64,000 nucleotides of DNA, taken from an uncultured Coriobacteriaceae bacterium (GTDB taxonomy: Bacteria > Actinomycetota > Coriobacteriia > Coriobacteriales > Atopobiaceae). Shown piece after piece: positions 26,194 through 34,123 of the stretch. Where the stretch lies: assembly GCA_902801175.1 (NCBI GenBank), contig CADCHF010000001.1:143160-207159 (forward strand), in the 5' to 3' direction. The number at the start of each line of letters is the position of its first letter. Within the stretch, counting starts at the first letter, position 1. Under the pieces are notes generated by a model. That model was not told the DNA's origin. It was given only the letters and a program-made list of their open reading frames with translations, and searched no databases. The position numbers were made by a program, and so were the translations under genes.

Positions 26194-26661
26194 TTACTCG
26201 GCGACCTCGTCAAGCTCGAAGCAGGGCTGGCTCCAGGGAACCATCTCGTCCGAGCCGGGCTTTAGGGGCACCTCACGCTGGATGGGCTTGAAGTGCACGC
26301 CGATGACCTCGCCGTCGGCCAGACGCTGCTGCAGACCCTTGACGATCTTCTTCTTGCCACCAAAGACGACGACGGAGTAGATGGGGCCCTCGTCCAGTTG
26401 GACGGCGCCGTAGCCGTAAGGGGCGATGGCCTTGAGGTAGGGCTTGTCGTTCTGAATGCCCGGCACGACGAAGCTCTTCAGGGTGCCATGACCAGAGAGC
26501 TCGACCCACTCGGTCTCGTGATAGCCACAGGTGTTGCAGCCCAGGTGGGGCGGAAACTCGATGGCGCCGCATTCCTTGCACTTGCGGCCGTAAAGCTTGC
26601 CCTCGGCCACGCCGTCGTAGAACTTCTTGACGATGGGTTCCATATCTTTGAGAAGAGGCAT
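26194..26661 (-). CDS. DUF35 OB-fold/zinc-ribbon protein
   Basis: A 155-residue DUF35-family protein. Residues about 25-48 form a rubredoxin-like zinc ribbon (CKECG...CNTCG), followed by an acyl-CoA-associated OB fold (GTLKSFVVPG, YSVVVF). DUF35 proteins partner thiolase-fold enzymes, as in archaeal acetoacetyl-CoA thiolase/HMG-CoA synthase, PhlB of the diacetylphloroglucinol acyltransferase and the Ltp2 steroid aldolase. The gene starts 26 bases after the thiolase-like stop, so the two almost certainly form a complex. Site AAGGAG before ATG 26661. Confidence 0.9.
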   Translation of the reverse strand: MPLLKDMEPIVKKFYDGVAEGKLYGRKCKECGAIEFPPHLGCNTCGYHETEWVELSGHGTLKSFVVPGIQNDKPYLKAIAPYGYGAVQLDEGPIYSVVVFGGKKKIVKGLQQRLADGEVIGVHFKPIQREVPLKPGSDEMVPWSQPCFELDEVAE

Positions 26662-26687
26662 GGTGTTCTCCTTATCTGCGCGCTGGA

Positions 26688-27971
26688 CTACTCGTGCGTG
26701 CGAATGATCTGGACGCGGATGTTCTGGCCGCCGCCGAAGCCGCGGAACAGCGTGGTGCGCGGAAGCTTCTTCATCTGGGTCTCGCCAGCCTCGCCACGCA
26801 TCTGCTTGACGGCCTCGACGATGTCGGCGATGCCGGAAGCGCCATGGGCATGGCCAAAGTTGCAGCGGCCACCATGGGTGTTGATGGGCTTGTCACCGTC
26901 GAATGCGAAGCGGCCGTCAATTGCGTACTGCCAGGCCTCGCCGCGCGGGACGTAGCCGACCTCCTCGGGCACCACGATGTCGCCAGCCATGAAGAAGTCG
27001 TTGATGAACAGCAGGTCGATCTCGTCCGGGGAGACGCCAGTGAGCTCGTAGACCTGCTTGGTGCCGCGGATGGTGCCGGTCTTCTCGTTGGCAAGAGTGG
27101 CGCCCTCGTAGGCGGCAGAGCCAGTGCCCAGAAGGTCGATGACCTTGTGGTCAAGACCACGGGCAACAGCCATCTCGGTGGGCATCATGACGATGGCGGC
27201 AGCGCCGTCGCACTTGGTCTCAAAGCCGGTCACACGCAGGTACTGGGTGACCTTGGGGTTGAACATCGAGGTCAGGAAGGCGTCGGCGTCGGGCAGGCCC
27301 TGAGCTGCGGCAACCTGGTCGAAGTCGGCGTCATAGAAGCCGAGCGGGTTGAGCACGGAGGCGCGGCGCAGGCTCTTGGCAACGCCGTTGAGGGCGCGGT
27401 CGATGTCGGTGTCGGAGAGGCCGTAGGTCCAGCGATACTCGTTGATCCAGTTGTCAAAGCTGATGCCAAAGGCCGAGTCGAAGGGGCGGCCATAGGCGCG
27501 GTCGTAGACCATAGGGATGGAGGGGAGCATCTCCTCGAGCGGGAAGTCACGACGGAAGCAGCCAGGAGCGCCTACCACGGGCAGGCTGGCAGCCAGGTCG
27601 ACGGCGCCGGAGAGCACGATGTCAAACTCGCCAGAGGCGATGGCCATCGCGGCCTCCTGCATAGCCACGTAGCCGGTGCAGCACGCCTCGGAGTGATGCA
27701 CGGAGCCGATGCCGCGGACGCCAAACCAGTCGGCGACCTGCATGTTGGGGGTCAGCGAGTCGCCAATCATAAAGGGGTTGGCGGAACCATGGTAGAAATA
27801 CTGAATGTCGCGGGGCTCAAGACCTGCGTCCGCGATGGCCTCGAGCGCGGCGTAGCCAAAGGCGTCGCCCTCGCTCATGCCCTTGGTCTCGGGATGATCC
27901 TCAAAGTTGGTGAACGGGGTGCAGCCGACGCCCACGATGGACACGCTGCGTGCGTACTTGCCTACCTTCAT
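26688..27971 (-). CDS. Thiolase-fold enzyme (SCP-x/PhlC/Ltp2-like)
   Basis: A 427-residue thiolase-superfamily protein of the non-condensing-thiolase/lipid-transfer branch. The nucleophile region HSEACCTGYVAMQ (Cys near 97) and the His loop NFGHAHGASG (near 372) are present. The C-terminal Cys motif CxGGG of classical thiolases reads GFGGGQ, so the second catalytic Cys is missing. This matches Ltp2 aldolases and PhlC rather than a standard degradative thiolase. First gene of the operon with DUF35 and ACP, preceded by GGAAGGAG and, 115 bp upstream, a TTGTGT-N4-GCACAA palindrome. It probably makes or breaks a C-C bond on a thioester; direction unknown. Confidence 0.88.
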   Translation of the reverse strand: MKVGKYARSVSIVGVGCTPFTNFEDHPETKGMSEGDAFGYAALEAIADAGLEPRDIQYFYHGSANPFMIGDSLTPNMQVADWFGVRGIGSVHHSEACCTGYVAMQEAAMAIASGEFDIVLSGAVDLAASLPVVGAPGCFRRDFPLEEMLPSIPMVYDRAYGRPFDSAFGISFDNWINEYRWTYGLSDTDIDRALNGVAKSLRRASVLNPLGFYDADFDQVAAAQGLPDADAFLTSMFNPKVTQYLRVTGFETKCDGAAAIVMMPTEMAVARGLDHKVIDLLGTGSAAYEGATLANEKTGTIRGTKQVYELTGVSPDEIDLLFINDFFMAGDIVVPEEVGYVPRGEAWQYAIDGRFAFDGDKPINTHGGRCNFGHAHGASGIADIVEAVKQMRGEAGETQMKKLPRTTLFRGFGGGQNIRVQIIRTHE

Positions 27972-28085
27972 GCCTCATGCTCCTTCCAGTGTGGAGACGT
28001 TTTTCCTTGTATCAATAATCGGTTGGGGCCAAGCAAAATTCGAGGTACCCCCACCCGACGTTTCTCGGAAAAAAGTCGTATCCTC

Positions 28086-28101
28086 TTGTGTGTTCGCACA
28101 A
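28086..28101. promoter_or_regulatory. Palindrome TTGTGT-GTTC-GCACAA in divergent promoter
   Basis: Eleven of twelve arm positions fit. It lies 115 bp before the thiolase-like start and 100 bp before the second pucR-like gene, so it could serve both. Confidence 0.65.
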
Positions 28102-28200
28102 TCACTACCAGCCGCCCATCAATTGCCAGGCAAGAGCCTAGGACCGTGCAGGTCACACCTGTTAGACATGGGAGCGGCTGCAGGACTCAAGGAGGTCAGC

Positions 28201-29817
28201 ATGAGGCTCTATGACCTACTTGCGCGTCTGCCCGAGGGGTCGATCGCATCCCTTTCGCTCTCGGACTCAGACTGCGACATATATAACATTGCGTTTCTTA
28301 CCAACGAGGCATGTCGCGAGCCCTTAGGTGACGTGCTCTACTTCACCGACAGCGAGCTGCTGCCCCAGACCGTGCCCGACCATCGCCTGTTTAGCTGTGT
28401 CGTTGTTGACGGAGGAGCTGCCCCCCAGTCGCTCATGGGCCAGCCCAACGTCAACCTGTGCTGGCTCGAGCAGGGAGTAAACCTCTTTGCCTGCTACAAC
28501 GCCCTGCAAGCAGCCTTCCTTGAAGACCAGGAGCTGATGGGCATTGTTCGGCGACTGCTGGCAGCACACTTCTCAAACCAGGGCTTGCAATACCTCATTG
28601 AGGAGGCTGCAACTGCGCTTGGCAACCCCATTGTGGTTGTCGATCCCACCTATCGCTACATTGCCTATCACCTGGGCGACCTGCCCGAGGACGACACGCG
28701 CCTCGCCCAGGTCATGGTCGAGGAAATCGCCAATGAGACCGTGCTGGACGAGGCGGTCGCCTATATCAGAGACAGCCAGATCGACTCCAAGATCGCTCGC
28801 AGCCATGGCCCCTACGAGCAGCACAACACCATACTGGACTGCAACACGATGACCCTCGCCGTAAAGGTGCGCGGGGTCTGCATCGCGCACGTGATGATGA
28901 TGGAGCGCTCTCACACCTTTACCGATCTTGACCGCGAGGTGTTTGAGCGCCTCTCCAGCTTTGTGGCACAGGAGCTGCAGAAGTCCGAGGTGTGGGGTCC
29001 CACGAGCGGCGAGCTAGGATCGTACTTCTTGGAGAACTTGCTCAACGACCGCTCCCCGAGCGTGGCTGTGACCCGCAGGCGCATGAAGGCCCTCAACTTC
29101 CACCCCAAAGAGCTGATGTATGTGGTGTGCCTGCATGCCCCGGGCGAGGGGCTCTCGCAGCTGGAGGCCGAGCATGTTGCCGGACAGCTGCAGCCGGTAC
29201 TGCATCATGCGCTCTACACGCGTCATCACCAGCAGCTGGTTCTTCTCCTCTCACGCGATGCAGATGTGGGCTTCTCGGAGAAGGCCGAGGCCAAGCTTCG
29301 TGAGGTCGCGGCAATCAACAACCTCACGGTGGGCGTCTCGAACATCTTCACCTCGATCATCGAGACACGAACCGCATATGAGCAGGCCCGCGCAGCCATC
29401 CGCTACGGGACACTGGCGGCAAACGCCATAGATGACGACGGGCTCTTTAGGTACTGCAACTACGCAAACATGCAGATGCTCGAGCTAGCTGGCCGCAGGA
29501 TTAACCTGCTGTCAGTCTGCCACCCCGCGCTGCTGCACCTGTCGGAATACGATGCGAGTCACGGCGGCGAGCTCATGGAGACCCTCTACTGCTATCTGCA
29601 GGTTGGCTGCTCCACCGCTCGTGCTGCAAGCCTGCTCACACTGCACAAGAACACGATGTTGTACAGGCTAGGTCGTATCCGCGAGGTTTTGGGAATGGAC
29701 CTCACCAACGGCGAGGACCTCTTTATGCTGCAGTCGGGCTTTAGGATCCTTATGAACCTCGGCCTGTTTGTGCCGCGGCTGCGCTTTAGCCGAAGCCAGC
29801 TCAACGGATCCCACTAA
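28201..29817 (+). CDS. PucR/CdaR-family transcriptional regulator (second copy)
   Basis: A 538-residue regulator. The C-terminal PucR helix-turn-helix is AASLLTLHKNTMLYRLGRI (about residues 478-498), after a GGDEF-like CdaR region. The N-terminal 300 residues form a sensing part whose middle section resembles the first copy at 7202. ATG 28201 follows a clear AGGAGGT; a longer in-frame extension runs through the promoter and is rejected. It is divergent from the thiolase operon, the same layout as the first copy and butyrate kinase. Two related activators and one shared palindrome suggest one regulon. Confidence 0.88.
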   Translation: MRLYDLLARLPEGSIASLSLSDSDCDIYNIAFLTNEACREPLGDVLYFTDSELLPQTVPDHRLFSCVVVDGGAAPQSLMGQPNVNLCWLEQGVNLFACYNALQAAFLEDQELMGIVRRLLAAHFSNQGLQYLIEEAATALGNPIVVVDPTYRYIAYHLGDLPEDDTRLAQVMVEEIANETVLDEAVAYIRDSQIDSKIARSHGPYEQHNTILDCNTMTLAVKVRGVCIAHVMMMERSHTFTDLDREVFERLSSFVAQELQKSEVWGPTSGELGSYFLENLLNDRSPSVAVTRRRMKALNFHPKELMYVVCLHAPGEGLSQLEAEHVAGQLQPVLHHALYTRHHQQLVLLLSRDADVGFSEKAEAKLREVAAINNLTVGVSNIFTSIIETRTAYEQARAAIRYGTLAANAIDDDGLFRYCNYANMQMLELAGRRINLLSVCHPALLHLSEYDASHGGELMETLYCYLQVGCSTARAASLLTLHKNTMLYRLGRIREVLGMDLTNGEDLFMLQSGFRILMNLGLFVPRLRFSRSQLNGSH

Positions 29818-29892
29818 CCGCGCGCCAACGGTCGCCCCTGCAGTCCCGCACAGCCGCCCATGCAGATAGGCGCAGCGCACTTGCAGGTCCAT

Positions 29893-29952
29893 AGAAAACG
29901 AGCCGGCCTGCGACGGAGAGAGACTCCGCGCAGGCCGGCTCGCGTATGTTGG
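29893..29952 (-). terminator. Terminator of the second iron-sulfur flavoprotein gene
   Basis: CGAGCCGGCCTGCG - 26 bases - CGCAGGCCGGCTCG, followed on the minus strand by TTTTCTAT. A further GTGGGAGC/GCTCCCAC pair lies at 29967-29998. The region also ends the regulator transcript from the left. Confidence 0.7.
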
Positions 29953-30010
29953 TAATCACCTGGCTGTGGGAGCCCACCCCTAGCGGGCTGCTCCCACCTG
30001 CTGCCGTGAT

Positions 30011-30979
30011 TTAGCGCTCGATGGTGAAGGTCGGGAACTTCATGTCGCGATACTTGGCCATGAGCGGCTTGACCTCGTCCATCTGCTGGAAGAAGCCGAT
30101 GCGGGTCTGGATGATCTCGTTGAGGTGCTCGGCGCGGGCCTTGTCGTTGTTGCGGTCGCGAATCTTGCCGTTCTCGGGGTCAATGACGAGCATGGGCTTG
30201 CCGGTCTCGGGGTTGGTGCCCAGGTCGCCGCCGCAGCCGCACACGGCGCACTCGTACGGGAACTCGATGCCGTCCCAGTGGGGATCGCCAGGATACACGA
30301 GGCTGGAGTGGCACACGGGGCACACGCCGTCGTTGGGGTCGCCGAGCCAGGTGCGCTCCTCGACCGGAGTCTGGATAGCCTTGACGATGTTCTCGCCCAT
30401 CTGGTGAGCACGATCGAGCTGCTCCTGATGCAGCAGGACGTTGCCCGGGCGGCCAACGCGCTGGCTCATGAAGCGGTCAACAACGGTGAGGGACATGGTG
30501 AACATGGTGGCCTGCAGGCTCTCGAGAGCGAGGGTCTGCCAGTCGTGCATGGAGCCACCCACGGCGATGAGGCCAGCCACGGTGTGGGGGTTCTCCTTGA
30601 CAACGCCAATCTCAAGCAGGAAGGAGAGCTCGTAGGCGAGGAAGCGCTGAGCAAAGCGAGTGTAGAGGGAGCTGGGGGTCAGGTCGTAGGTCGGCACAGA
30701 GAAGATGACGCCGTTGCAGGTGTGCATCTCGGCGATGAGTGCGTCGACGTCGTCCTTGTTCTTGAGGACGCAGCCATGGTACTTCTTGGTCGGGTCCATA
30801 GCGACCTCACCCATCTGCATGGTGCAGCCCTCGCAACCGGTGCAGGGAAGGATGTTGTAGTCAAACAGGTTGATCATCTCGACCTCGGCGCCAGCAGCCT
30901 GAGCGGCAGCCAGGGCCTCCTTGGCAAGAATCTCGCCGTTGCCGTTCTTGCGACCAGCGCAAATTGCCATAACCTTCAT
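30011..30979 (-). CDS. Iron-sulfur flavoprotein with rubredoxin-like domain (second copy)
   Basis: A 322-residue paralogue of the protein at 5971. The FMN_red domain carries CTGCEGC and a later Cys (YHGC) for the iron-sulfur cluster. The downstream metal site is CPVC...CAVCGCGG. The long acidic tail of the first copy is absent. Start MKVMAI (ATG 30979) follows GGAGAGGAG; eight more residues upstream lack a site. Transcribed alone between the two ACP-containing operons. TTTCAATCGTATGAA about 50 bases upstream resembles the element before the first copy. Probably an electron carrier for a reductive step of the pathway. Confidence 0.85.
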   Translation of the reverse strand: MKVMAICAGRKNGNGEILAKEALAAAQAAGAEVEMINLFDYNILPCTGCEGCTMQMGEVAMDPTKKYHGCVLKNKDDVDALIAEMHTCNGVIFSVPTYDLTPSSLYTRFAQRFLAYELSFLLEIGVVKENPHTVAGLIAVGGSMHDWQTLALESLQATMFTMSLTVVDRFMSQRVGRPGNVLLHQEQLDRAHQMGENIVKAIQTPVEERTWLGDPNDGVCPVCHSSLVYPGDPHWDGIEFPYECAVCGCGGDLGTNPETGKPMLVIDPENGKIRDRNNDKARAEHLNEIIQTRIGFFQQMDEVKPLMAKYRDMKFPTFTIER

Positions 30980-31178
30980 GCGGTTCTCCTCTCCAAAACT
31001 CACACCTCTAGTAGCGTGAGAATCATTGTTTCAATCGTATGAACGAGGAGAGCGTTTAACACCGTGCGAAAGCCCGAAACAAATTGACACCCAGGAAAGG
31101 CTCATTGGTCGTTTTCACAACTGCGCGGTAACGCGCATCGACGCATTCGGGGTAGGGTGAGAGCGACACGCGGCCAAA

Positions 31179-31354
31179 GTGGCAAAAAATCGGAGATATG
31201 GCAGTGTCTATTTTAAATTGAACAGTATTCATATTCTGTCAATTTAGATAATCGCAGGTAAACGGCATCGTCACCACTGCCATACATAGCACGGGGATCC
31301 CTCAAGCCGATTTCTCCAAAAAATGGACTGCCATATCGCCGTTTTTTTTGCCAC
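31179..31354. mobile_element. MITE-like element with about 30-bp inverted ends
   Basis: The left end GTGGCAAAAAA...CGGAGATATGGCAGT (31179-31205) and right end ACTGCCATATCGCCG...TTGCCAC (31327-31354) are inverted repeats with few mismatches. The interior is AT-rich compared with its surroundings and holds TAAATTGAACAG/CTGTCAATTTA. No transposase is encoded and no target duplication is clear. The rest of the 30980-31495 gap holds the flavoprotein promoter and a terminator. Confidence 0.6.
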
Positions 31355-31412
31355 CTTGCCTGGACACTGCTCGCATGAAGTCTACCTGGCTGGCGACTCG
31401 GCGTTCTATTAC

Positions 31413-31446
31413 CAAAAAGGGAGCCCCGGCCAATGCCGAGGCTCCC
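31413..31446 (-). terminator. Terminator of the ACP-CocE unit
   Basis: GGGAGCC-c-CGGC-caat-GCCG-a-GGCTCCC, followed on the minus strand by TTTTTGGT. Confidence 0.85.
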
Positions 31447-31495
31447 TCTCATGCGCTATTTGCAGTGGGACCTGTTGCAAGCGCCCAGCCAGTCA

Positions 31496-33412
31496 TTAGC
31501 GGTGGATATACTCGCCAGCCTGATAGCGCGGCGGGATGACCGGGATCTCGATCCAGGAGTCATACTGGCCACCAGTGTGGATGACGTGAGTGCCCTTGGC
31601 CTCCTCGTCCCAGGCCAGCGGCTCAAACCAGCCCTCGCGGATGTAGCGGCCCGCAATCTGGATGCGGAAGCGCTCGCCCTTGTGGTACACGCGGGCGGTC
31701 GGGACGATGGCGATGTCCACAGGCACGACCTCGCCCTCGGCCAGCTTCTGGCTGCTGGTATTCTTGAGCACCGGACGATGGGCGCGGGAGAGCTTCTTGT
31801 CGAGCTCGCGGCGGGACACGCGGCACTTGCCCCATGCGCCAGGATGCGGCTCGTCGAGGGTCATCCAAGGCACCCACTCGCCGTCGGCAGTGGCCTTCTG
31901 GATGTTGATGAAGAGGTCCATGTCGTCCCAGCCCTCGCAGGAGAGCCAGAGGTGCAGGGTCATGTGACCGGTGATCTCGGTGTCCTCGGGAAGGACCCAC
32001 TCAAAGCGGACTTCCTCGTCGACCGGGTTGTACTTGGCCACGGCCTCGGTCTCGACGGGCTCGGTGCCGGCCACAAAGGTCTGGACGTGGTCGGTCTCAA
32101 CGCTCTCGAGCGGTGTCGAGGCATCGAGATAGAGCTTGCGATAATCGGTGCGCTTGATGGGCCAAGCCTTCTCGGCACGCTGCTCCTGATAGTCAACGTC
32201 GTAGGCGTCCATGACGTCGATGCGCACCTTGGGCATCATCTCCCAGCCATTGTGGATGCCCTTGAGGTAACGGTCATAGAACTTGCGCAGCTCATCGAGG
32301 TTGTAGGGGTTATAGGTGTCAGGCCACTCGAAGTCGCGGTGAGCACGCAGCCACTTGAAGTGCGAGCGGCAACGGTTGTAGGCGTTGATGGAGCCCGGCA
32401 GGTGGAAGTGCGACCAGCCAGCGGTCTGGTAAACAGGCAGCTTGACCTTCTTGAAGTCGGGGCGCTTGTCCTCCCAGTAGGGGTTCATGTCGGGGTACAT
32501 CTTTGCCATGGCAACCTGGTCGTCAACACCATTGGGGCCAGTCACCTGCGCGGCGATGAACTTGTTGAACGAGAGCGCGGGCACGCCACCCTCAAAGAAG
32601 CTCTCGCGATACAGGTCGGTGGTGGACTCCCAAGGAGCGATGCAGGCCAGGTGAGGCGGCTGCGTAGAGGCAATGCCCCACTGATGCATAGCAACGCCGG
32701 AGTTGCCGGCCATGCCGACCTTGCCATTGGACCAAGGCTGCTGGGCGACCCACTCGACGAAGTCGTAGCCATCCTCGCGGTCCTGATGGGTGAACATGTG
32801 GACGGAGCCCTCGGAGTGACCGGCGCCGCGCACGTCGACGTTAGCCACGGCGTAGCCGTAGTGGCACCAGTACAGCGGGTCGGGAGACTCGAACTTGGCG
32901 CACTTGGAGACCGTCTGAGGCGGAACGCCCATGATCTGCCACTCGCTCATGCCGTCGCCCGGACGCTTGCCAAACCAGCTCCAGCTCACGATGGTGGGGC
33001 ACTTGACGTCGTCGCCTGCGGGGCGATAGATGTCGGCGTAGATCTTGGTGCCGTCGCGCATGACGACTTCCTGGTCCTGCATGCACACGATGCCCGGCTC
33101 AACCTCGTAGGTGTGCGGGTTGAACGGAGGGCAGAAGCCCTGGCCCATGCGAGCCATGGGGTCATCGGACTGGGAGAGGTCGACGTCGGCCTGGTTGTCG
33201 TTGGGCTGACGAGCCACACGGTAGGCGGCCATCATCTCGACGCCACCAAACTCCTCCTTGTGCAGGAAGATGTAGCCCTCGGTGTCGGGATCCCAATAGA
33301 TGGGGATCTCGTCCTCGTTGAAGGTGGCAAGCTCGCCGGTCATCTGTACCAGGTCGGACAGCTTCTTGTCGGTTATCGGTACCCAATCCTCGGGAATGCG
33401 GGGCTCGAGCAT
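31496..33412 (-). CDS. CocE/NonD (X-Pro dipeptidyl-peptidase-like) hydrolase
   Basis: A 638-residue hydrolase. Residues 1-90 form an extra N-terminal segment of unknown fold. The S15/CocE alpha/beta domain (about 95-420) has nucleophile elbow GMAGNSGVAMHQW (Ser near 233), and a C-terminal jelly-roll (about 430-630) typical of CocE follows. The usual catalytic-Asp region GWYD reads GWSHF, and His is likely in WLRAHRDF, so the triad is atypical. There is no signal peptide. It follows a divergent ACP gene in one unit, which is unusual for this family and suggests an acyl-ACP or a related ester or amide as substrate. Site AAAGGA before ATG 33412. Confidence 0.85.
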   Translation of the reverse strand: MLEPRIPEDWVPITDKKLSDLVQMTGELATFNEDEIPIYWDPDTEGYIFLHKEEFGGVEMMAAYRVARQPNDNQADVDLSQSDDPMARMGQGFCPPFNPHTYEVEPGIVCMQDQEVVMRDGTKIYADIYRPAGDDVKCPTIVSWSWFGKRPGDGMSEWQIMGVPPQTVSKCAKFESPDPLYWCHYGYAVANVDVRGAGHSEGSVHMFTHQDREDGYDFVEWVAQQPWSNGKVGMAGNSGVAMHQWGIASTQPPHLACIAPWESTTDLYRESFFEGGVPALSFNKFIAAQVTGPNGVDDQVAMAKMYPDMNPYWEDKRPDFKKVKLPVYQTAGWSHFHLPGSINAYNRCRSHFKWLRAHRDFEWPDTYNPYNLDELRKFYDRYLKGIHNGWEMMPKVRIDVMDAYDVDYQEQRAEKAWPIKRTDYRKLYLDASTPLESVETDHVQTFVAGTEPVETEAVAKYNPVDEEVRFEWVLPEDTEITGHMTLHLWLSCEGWDDMDLFINIQKATADGEWVPWMTLDEPHPGAWGKCRVSRRELDKKLSRAHRPVLKNTSSQKLAEGEVVPVDIAIVPTARVYHKGERFRIQIAGRYIREGWFEPLAWDEEAKGTHVIHTGGQYDSWIEIPVIPPRYQAGEYIHR

Positions 33413-33430
33413 CTAATCACATCCTTTCGC

Positions 33431-33446
33431 TTGTGCGATGATACGA
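33431..33446. promoter_or_regulatory. Palindrome-like TTGTGC-GATG-ATACGA
   Basis: Nine of twelve arm positions. It lies in the gap between ACP and hydrolase genes, 19 bp before the hydrolase start. The place is odd for an activator site, so it may be chance. Confidence 0.3.
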
Positions 33447-33491
33447 GAACGCCGGCCGCATTAGGCAACCGGCTGTTCAGGCAGCGCTCTA

Positions 33492-33740
33492 TTACTCGTC
33501 AAGCAGGTCGGCAACAAAGTCCACAGCCTCGCCAAAGGTGGCGCAGCGACGGAACTTCATGTACGGGACCTCGATGTCGAGCTCGTCCTCGAGGTAAGTG
33601 GTGATCTGCGAAACCTGGACGGACTTGATGCCGAGGTCCTCAAACTTAGTGTCAAGGGTGAACTCGTCGGCATCCTTGCCAAAGAGCTGGCTAGCGCGCT
33701 CGCACAGAGCATCAAAGACTTCCTGACGATCCTCATCCAT
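33492..33740 (-). CDS. Acyl carrier protein (with CocE-type hydrolase)
   Basis: An 82-residue carrier protein. The prosthetic-group site reads DLGIKSVQVSQI, keeping the Ser but with Lys in place of Asp, so it is a specialised rather than fatty-acid ACP. It has the four-helix pattern and an acidic C-terminus (FVADLLDE). It is only distantly like the ACP at 25818. GAAAGGAG precedes ATG 33740. First gene of a two-gene unit with the hydrolase, separated by 79 bases; TTGTGC-AATC-GTCCAT lies 126 bp upstream. Confidence 0.88.
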   Translation of the reverse strand: MDEDRQEVFDALCERASQLFGKDADEFTLDTKFEDLGIKSVQVSQITTYLEDELDIEVPYMKFRRCATFGEAVDFVADLLDE

Positions 33741-33865
33741 CTTGCGTCTCCTTTCGCTTTGAGGGCAAAATCCCTCACTTTGACCTTGTATACAAGTTTG
33801 TGTCCCGCAGGTTCAAGAAACAATGGATGGGGATTCAAAGGACCGCACCAAGCCCCAAGTACTAA

Positions 33866-33881
33866 TTGTGCAATCGTCCAT
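33866..33881. promoter_or_regulatory. Palindrome variant TTGTGC-AATC-GTCCAT
   Basis: One perfect half-site and one weak one, 126 bp upstream of the ACP start. The remainder of the 383-base gap 33741-34123 holds nothing else recognised. Confidence 0.4.
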
Positions 33882-34123
33882 GGGTCGCATTGGCATTTGG
33901 CCACCATACCAAACGAGAGGCTGGGCCCAACAAAAGCGAGCTCCTCATCTGCCTGGGCACTAGGCCGTTTTTTGGCACAACGACTGAAACTGAAGTCCAA
34001 AAACCGAGCACGCGATAGCCCCTTGGCTGCAATTCTCGACCAGGCTTGATACTCTGCAACAAAGCGCCTAGCCGCTTGTATATGCTTTGGCCATAACAAC
34101 CCAGGGACAGAGGGAGGAACCAC

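Noticed and set aside
31213..31452. 79-codon minus-strand frame through the MITE-like element
   Set aside because: It crosses the inverted end and terminator of the ACP-CocE unit; no site and no family. Best seen as part of the repeat.
33431..33446. Certain operator before the CocE-type gene
   Set aside because: Only nine of twelve arm bases fit and the position (19 bp from the start) differs from all others, so it is listed at low confidence only.
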